Part shown: piece after piece, positions 7,097-10,866 of the stretch | Layout: each line of letters opens with the position of its first letter | How positions within the stretch are numbered: position 1 is the first letter of the stretch | Source: Desulfotignum sp. | GTDB lineage: Bacteria; Desulfobacterota; Desulfobacteria; Desulfobacterales; Desulfobacteraceae | Reading direction: 5' to 3' | Assembly: GCA_011390695.1 (NCBI GenBank) | Contig: JAABRW010000410.1 | Span: forward strand, 1-10,866 | DNA length: 10,866 nt | Notes under the pieces: generated by a model | Told to the model about the DNA's origin: nothing | Databases searched by the model: none | Seen by the model: only the letters and a program-made list of their open reading frames with translations | Made by a program: the position numbers and the translations under genes

Positions 7097-8125
7097 TCAA
7101 TAGGCTTCTTCCATATCCAGGTCTTCCTGGGTTACGGGATTTTTAAACATATGATAGGCCCAGATCTGGTAACAGATGACAATGGGAATGAACACCAGGA
7201 CCACAGCCAGCATGATTTTCAATGTCAGGGGACTGGAAGATGCGTTAAACGCGGTAAGGTGCCAGTCCGGGTTCATGCTGGAAGGAAACAGGGCAGGGAA
7301 TAGTCCGATGATGCCGAAAAAGGTGCACAGCACAATGGTTACAGCTGATGCAAACCAGGCCTTGAAATAGGTTTTTTTGTGCACAAAATACCGGATACTC
7401 AACAGGGCTGCCACATTCACCAGGGTTACGAAAAATAACACCGGGTACTGAAAATAATTGGCATACAGGTCAGTGGCAAAATAACTGGCAATCAAAAATA
7501 TGACCGCAACTGGCACCAGAACCAGCCAGGCTCTCTGAGAAATCAGCACCATGCGTGCCTGCAGCCCGCCTGAAGATTTAATTGCCATCCAGTTGGCACC
7601 GTGGACAATGAACAGCAGAACAAATAAAAGTCCCCCCAGCAGTCCGTAGGGATTGAGGAGCCTGAGGGTGTTGCCGTGGTACAACCCCTGGTCATCAAAG
7701 GGAATGCCCTGGAATATATTGGCAAACGCAACCCCGAACAGCAGGGCCGGGAAAAAGCTGCCGATAAAGATCAGAAAATCCCACACTTTTTTCCAGGCAG
7801 GGGTGTCGATTTTACTTCTGAAATGGATGGCAACCCCGCGGAAAATCAGGGCAAAGAGAATCAGCATCAGCGGGGTATACAGCGCAGAAAACATGGTGGC
7901 GTAGACCAGGGGGAAAGCAGCAAAGGTCACCCCGCCGGCCGTGATGAGCCACACCTCATTTCCGTCCCACAAAGGACCTATGGCATTGAGCATGGTACGC
8001 CGGTCTGTATCGGTCTTGCCGGCAAAGGGGTAGATGGTGCCGATGCCGAAGTCAAACCCGGAGGTCATGAAAAATACCGCCCATAAAAGGCCCCACAGGA
8101 AAAACCAGATCGTTTGCAGTTCCAT
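7097..8125 (-). CDS. cydB: Cytochrome bd ubiquinol oxidase subunit II
   Basis: The 342-residue integral membrane protein has about eight to nine hydrophobic helices, the normal size for CydB. Conserved features include the first helix with FDFGIG (D25), the [12 protein letters not shown] segment (W53, D54, E57) and the following GGVTFAAFP. CydB pairs with CydA in the inner membrane to form the heterodimeric bd oxidase, which oxidises quinol and reduces O2 to water without pumping. AAGGAG precedes the ATG at 8125 by ten bases. The start is 26 bases after the cydA stop, as expected for a two-subunit operon. Confidence 0.96.
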   Translation of the reverse strand: MELQTIWFFLWGLLWAVFFMTSGFDFGIGTIYPFAGKTDTDRRTMLNAIGPLWDGNEVWLITAGGVTFAAFPLVYATMFSALYTPLMLILFALIFRGVAIHFRSKIDTPAWKKVWDFLIFIGSFFPALLFGVAFANIFQGIPFDDQGLYHGNTLRLLNPYGLLGGLLFVLLFIVHGANWMAIKSSGGLQARMVLISQRAWLVLVPVAVIFLIASYFATDLYANYFQYPVLFFVTLVNVAALLSIRYFVHKKTYFKAWFASAVTIVLCTFFGIIGLFPALFPSSMNPDWHLTAFNASSSPLTLKIMLAVVLVFIPIVICYQIWAYHMFKNPVTQEDLDMEEAY

Positions 8126-8151
8126 TTGTTGTTTACTCCTTTTTCGAAAAA

Positions 8152-9459
8152 TTAATTGGCAGCTTCAGGGCCTTGTTTGATGGCTTGGGTCATCAGGTAC
8201 ACGCCCACCGCCCCCAGCAAACCGTAAACCAGGATAAATCCGGTCAAGGAGGTGAATACCTGGACCGTGGTAATGGGGGAGGCGGCCTCGGCGGTAAGCA
8301 TCAGCCCGTAGACGATCCAGGGCTGGCGGCCGATCTCGGATACGATCCAGCCCATTTCCATAGCGATGTAAGGCAGCGGAATGGCAAAAAGCATGATTTT
8401 CAGGTACGTGGGGCTTTCCAAAAGTTTGTTGCGCCGGAACCACCCGAAAACCGTGAGCACAATGAACAGGGTGCCCAGGCCCACCATGGTTCGGAAACCC
8501 ACAAAAGTGGGCAGCACAGGCGGCCGCTCCTCTTTGGGGATATCCCGGAGCCCTGTGACCTCGGCATTGAAGTCATGGAACCCCAGAAAACTCAAGATAC
8601 CCGGAATGGCACCGATTTCAATCAGGTTGCGTTCATTTTTTTCATCCGGGATGGCAAACAGGATCAGGGGGGCCCTGGTCTGGGTTTCCCAGTGGGATTC
8701 CATGGCCGCCAGCTTTGCCGGCTGGGTCTTGGAAACATTCACCCCGTGCATGTCCCCGGTAAAAGCGGTGAGCAGCGCGGTCACCAGTCCCACCACCAGG
8801 CCGATGCGGAAGGACCGCTCAAATACCGGCAGGTGCTGTTTTCTGAGCAGATGCCATGCAGAGACCCCCATAATGAAAAAAGCGGCCAGCATCAGGGATG
8901 CCGGGATGACATGAATGATCTCTAACATGCCGTGTTTGTTGGTGATCAGGGCAAAAAAACTTTCCAGTTCAGCCCGGCCGTTTCGGACCACGTATCCCAC
9001 CGGGTTCTGCATGAACCCGTTGGCCAGCAGGATCCACACGGCAGACAGGTTTCCAGCCAGGGCCACCAGCCACATCACACCGGCATGTGCTTTGGCAGAC
9101 AGCTTTTTCCACCCGAAGATCCAGATACCGATAAAGGTGGATTCCAGGAAAAACGCCACAGATGCCTCAATGGCCAGCAGTGAGCCGAAAATATCCCCCA
9201 CATAGGCGGAATATTTCGACCAGTTGGTGCCGAACTGAAACTCCAGGGTAATTCCCGTGACCACCCCCAGGGCGAAATTGATCAGAAACAGCTTGCCCCA
9301 GAATTTGGTCATGCGCAGATAGGTTTTGTCCCCGGTCCTGGCATATTTGGTTTCCATGTAGGCAATGAGTATGGAAAGCCCCAGGGTCAAAGGGACGAAC
9401 AGAAAATGGAACATGGTGGCTGCGGCAAACTGCAGTCGGGATAAGAAAACCGGGTCCAT
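8152..9459 (-). CDS. cydA: Cytochrome bd ubiquinol oxidase subunit I (short Q-loop type)
   Basis: The 435-residue membrane protein carries the heme ligands of subunit I: H18 (heme b595/d side), H183 in IIHVIPAS and M325 in FRTMVGLG (heme b558). It also has the proton-path glutamates E98 and E106 in AIEASVAFFLE, and the MGWIVSEIGRQPW signature at 369-381. The quinol-binding region keeps K249 and E254 (AKLAAMESHWET), but the Q-loop is much shorter than in the roughly 520-residue E. coli enzyme, so it belongs to the short-loop class. In anaerobes this oxidase scavenges O2 at the membrane and can tolerate sulfide. GGAGG stands five bases before the ATG at 9459. A plausible promoter lies about 115 bases upstream. 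Confidence 0.97.
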   Translation of the reverse strand: MDPVFLSRLQFAAATMFHFLFVPLTLGLSILIAYMETKYARTGDKTYLRMTKFWGKLFLINFALGVVTGITLEFQFGTNWSKYSAYVGDIFGSLLAIEASVAFFLESTFIGIWIFGWKKLSAKAHAGVMWLVALAGNLSAVWILLANGFMQNPVGYVVRNGRAELESFFALITNKHGMLEIIHVIPASLMLAAFFIMGVSAWHLLRKQHLPVFERSFRIGLVVGLVTALLTAFTGDMHGVNVSKTQPAKLAAMESHWETQTRAPLILFAIPDEKNERNLIEIGAIPGILSFLGFHDFNAEVTGLRDIPKEERPPVLPTFVGFRTMVGLGTLFIVLTVFGWFRRNKLLESPTYLKIMLFAIPLPYIAMEMGWIVSEIGRQPWIVYGLMLTAEAASPITTVQVFTSLTGFILVYGLLGAVGVYLMTQAIKQGPEAAN

Positions 9460-9572
9460 TGATTCCTCCAGATATAGTGTTTAAAGCCAAATCTCAGATT
9501 GAAAAAAGCAATTCACATGCCATAATGGAAAAAATATAATGATACATACCAAAAAATATGGAAAACAGCCAT

Positions 9573-9601
9573 ACCATATCCAATTTGGTTCAGGTTTTCA
9601 A
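9573..9601 (-). promoter_or_regulatory. Candidate sigma-70-type promoter for cydAB-rubredoxin
   Basis: Reading on the minus strand, TTGAAA (9601-9596) and TATGGT (9578-9573) are separated by exactly 17 bases. They match the sigma-70 consensus at 5/6 and 4/6 positions. Transcription would start near 9565 and leave a leader of about 105 bases before the cydA ATG at 9459. This is a motif match only. Confidence 0.4.
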
Positions 9602-9662
9602 GTATGTTTGGGTATATTGTATGCAGTCTGGGATGGCGGAGTGTCTCTGGTGGACAGATATT

Positions 9663-9680
9663 TGATACATATATGTATCA
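9663..9680. promoter_or_regulatory. 18-bp perfect palindrome, possible operator upstream of cydA
   Basis: TGATACATATATGTATCA is self-complementary over all 18 bases and lies about 60 bases upstream of the proposed cydA -35 element. One more copy of the half-site TGATACAT occurs at 9540-9547, downstream of the predicted transcription start. The arrangement suggests binding by a dimeric regulator. It is not an FNR box, whose half-sites are separated by four bases. The palindrome could also be part of the 3' end structure of the adjacent cytochrome b transcript. Confidence 0.4.
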
Positions 9681-9715
9681 TACAAGGTCCCGGGAAGGGT
9701 GACCGGGACTTTGTA
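9681..9715 (-). terminator. 13-bp hairpin after the cytochrome b gene
   Basis: Arms TACAAGGTCCCGG (9681-9693) and CCGGGACTTTGTA (9703-9715) pair over 13 positions, with a single G:T wobble, around a nine-base loop. It begins 23 bases after the stop of the cytochrome b gene and is followed directly by the 18-bp palindrome. There is no U-run on the minus strand, so intrinsic termination is only possible, not clear. Confidence 0.45.
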
Positions 9716-9738
9716 TGTCAGGAGGGAGTAAACAGAAT

Positions 9739-10380
9739 TTATGTTTTTTTGGTGGCCTTGGTTTCCCACTCCTCTATTTTTGTGGTGTCGTAAATTTCTT
9801 CCCATCCGGTGATCATGCCCTTTATATGGCTGAAAAGGGAATGCCCGGTGGTGGTCATGTAGATATGAATGATCAAAAAATTGAGCAGCAGAAAAGCGGC
9901 CAGGGTATGAATGAAAGCGATGGGTACCAGAGAGACATCCCCCAGGCTGTTGTACAGGTAGTACAACAGCCCGGTGATCATCTGCACAGGGAGGAGCATG
10001 GCGGAGATACCCAGGTAGGCAAGGCGCTGCAGGGGATTGTGTTTGGCGCCCGGAGATTTCTGCACCGGGTGATCCTGGCCGTGGAAAATGCCCCAGGCAT
10101 AGTACAGGGCCACGTCAAAGAGTTTTCGGGTTGTCGGAATATACTGTTTCCATTCACCGGTGATGATCAACCAGAAGGCAAAGAATGCAAAGGAACCCAG
10201 CCAGAACAGTCCGATGAAGTTGTGCAGCTCTACAGCAGTTTCGAATCCCGTCAGGGTATAGAGTCCATGAACCTCGAAACCGGTGATCATGAGAAAGATG
10301 ATCATCAATGCCTGGAACCAGTGCCAGAAGCGTTCGAACCGGGTGTACAGGTAAACTTTTGTCATTGTTTTCTCGTTCAT
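9739..10380 (-). CDS. Four-histidine membrane cytochrome b (b561/Ni-hydrogenase b-type family)
   Basis: From the ATG at 10380 the product has 213 residues and four hydrophobic helices. Histidines H20 (RFWHWFQAL), H53 (VELHNFIG), H158 (FIHTLAAF) and H172 (IIHIYMTTTGH) fall within or at the ends of these helices and fit ligation of two b hemes. The RFxHW start of helix 1 is typical of cytochrome b subunits that connect periplasmic redox enzymes (hydrogenase, formate dehydrogenase, thiosulfate reductase) to the quinone pool. The start at 10380 has AGGAG seven bases upstream. A longer reading frame from 10446 overlaps the upstream gene and has no reason to be used. The gene begins four bases after the stop of the multiheme cytochrome gene, implying translational coupling and a joint complex. 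Confidence 0.85.
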   Translation of the reverse strand: MNEKTMTKVYLYTRFERFWHWFQALMIIFLMITGFEVHGLYTLTGFETAVELHNFIGLFWLGSFAFFAFWLIITGEWKQYIPTTRKLFDVALYYAWGIFHGQDHPVQKSPGAKHNPLQRLAYLGISAMLLPVQMITGLLYYLYNSLGDVSLVPIAFIHTLAAFLLLNFLIIHIYMTTTGHSLFSHIKGMITGWEEIYDTTKIEEWETKATKKT

Positions 10381-10384
10381 TGCG

Positions 10385-10866
10385 CTACTCCTCCCTGCCG
10401 TTACGGGTGAAAAACCGGCCCAGCCCGTGGAGCGTAACGCCGGCAAGTGCCCCCAGTACCGCGATCAGACCAATGGTGTCCACAATGGCGAACTTGTCCC
10501 GGCCCGGCATGTAGATGCCGGTGATGCCGGCCAGGCGCGAGTTGTCCCGGGTGTGGCAGGCGATGCAGTCCAGGGATTCTTCCGCAGGTGCCACCATATG
10601 GGTGATGGGAAAGGCATAGGTGGTTTCCACATAGTCGAATTCTCCTGAATATGGGACATCCAGGGTTTGGTTGCCCAGGGTGATGGCCTCATCCATGTCA
10701 AAGGTTGTCCAGAACCCTTTTGGACCGGAAAGCAGCGGGGCCACAAGCTGTTTGTTGATTTTGTCGTAAGGCTGTTTTCCCCGGTGGATCTTGAAAGGAT
10801 GAATCCGCGCATTGGGGTCATCAGGCGATCCCAGCGGATGGCTCACCTCAACAATCTGCTGGGGAT
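10385..10866 (-). CDS. C-terminal part of a multiheme cytochrome c (octaheme tetrathionate-reductase-like)
   Basis: The frame is open to the right edge, so 159 C-terminal residues are visible. A GTG at 10844-10846 lies inside the frame but is not needed as a start. The fragment contains one CxxCH heme site (CIACH, about 60 residues from the end), several further histidines that could be distal heme ligands, and a C-terminal membrane helix (about FAIVDTIGLIAVLGALAGVTLHGLGRFF) anchoring a periplasmic protein. The overall look, including FDMDEAITLGNQT and the TYAFPITHMVAPAEESLDCIACH segment, recalls the C-terminus of octaheme cytochromes of the tetrathionate reductase family. Only one heme site is inside the window, so the heme number and substrate are inferred. 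It is tightly coupled to the cytochrome b gene. Confidence 0.6.
   Translation of the reverse strand, partial: PQQIVEVSHPLGSPDDPNARIHPFKIHRGKQPYDKINKQLVAPLLSGPKGFWTTFDMDEAITLGNQTLDVPYSGEFDYVETTYAFPITHMVAPAEESLDCIACHTRDNSRLAGITGIYMPGRDKFAIVDTIGLIAVLGALAGVTLHGLGRFFTRNGREE

Noticed and set aside
8173..8925. 250-codon open frame on the plus strand
   Set aside because: It lies fully antisense to cydA, has low-complexity Gly/His/Gln-rich composition, no ribosome site and no recognisable domain. It is a shadow of the conserved cydA codons.
9662..9680. FNR-type box (TTGAT...ATCA) upstream of cydA
   Set aside because: The half-sites are ten bases apart, not the four required for FNR/CRP-type boxes.
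9539..9793. 84-codon plus-strand frame in the cydA upstream region
   Set aside because: It runs through the proposed promoter, palindrome and hairpin and into the cytochrome b gene. The ribosome site is weak and the product has no recognisable features.
9715..10410. 231-codon open frame on the plus strand
   Set aside because: It is antisense to the cytochrome b gene, whose four-His helices and tight coupling to its neighbour are convincing. The plus-strand product has no family features.
10381..10446. Longer start for the cytochrome b gene
   Set aside because: The extra 22 residues overlap the end of the multiheme cytochrome gene and lack b-type cytochrome features. The ATG at 10380 has a good ribosome site.
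1..10866. CRISPR arrays, tRNA or rRNA genes, insertion sequences
   Set aside because: No regularly spaced repeats, cloverleaf or rRNA segments, transposase frames or terminal inverted repeats with target duplications were seen on either strand.

Overview
The window looks like chromosomal DNA of an anaerobic, probably sulfate-reducing member of the Desulfobacterota (Desulfobacterales-like). This is inferred from gene content, not from a marker gene: rubrerythrin, a free rubredoxin, a short cytochrome bd oxidase, a multiheme cytochrome c paired with a membrane cytochrome b, an ADP-forming acyl-CoA synthetase and the tail of what looks like a 2-oxoacid:ferredoxin oxidoreductase. Nearly all genes lie on the minus strand. 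Only the truncated gene at the left edge and a decayed gene near 6.5 kb read on the plus strand.

Layout, left to right. (1) 1-159: 3' end of a plus-strand gene, probably an oxidoreductase beta subunit, followed by a perfect 16-bp terminator hairpin lying between two convergent genes. (2) 296-5090, minus: acyl-CoA synthetase/GNAT fusion -> HtrA/Deg periplasmic protease -> rubrerythrin, with gaps of 51 and 43 bases, so probably one transcript. The 121-base leader upstream holds a tandem 17/18-bp repeat and a small AT-rich palindrome. (3) 5212-6316, minus: a small secreted protein of unknown function, then a two-domain PRC-barrel protein, 22 bases apart. (4) 6317-6882: no intact gene. It contains a decayed plus-strand P-type cation ATPase, with fragments of the TM3/TM4 region and the TGDGVND hinge separated by an internal deletion and a 1-base frameshift, and a 12-bp perfect hairpin. 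(5) 6883-9459, minus: cydA -> cydB -> rubredoxin. The 52-residue rubredoxin is complete. (6) 9460-9738: cyd leader and intergenic region with a plausible promoter, an 18-bp perfect palindrome and a hairpin. (7) 9739-10866, minus: a four-His membrane cytochrome b, preceded 4 bases upstream by the C-terminal part of a multiheme cytochrome c that runs off the right edge.

Much of the content fits oxygen and redox-stress handling in an anaerobe. Cytochrome bd reduces O2 at the membrane, rubredoxin is a soluble electron carrier, rubrerythrin removes peroxide and HtrA degrades damaged envelope proteins. The cytochrome c/b pair would link the quinone pool to periplasmic electron transfer. I see no clearly new multi-gene system. 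The points most worth a second look are the P-type ATPase relic, the synthetase-acetyltransferase fusion that keeps both phosphorelay histidines, the cydAB-rubredoxin linkage, the unknown secreted/PRC-barrel pair, and the repeats in the two main intergenic regions.
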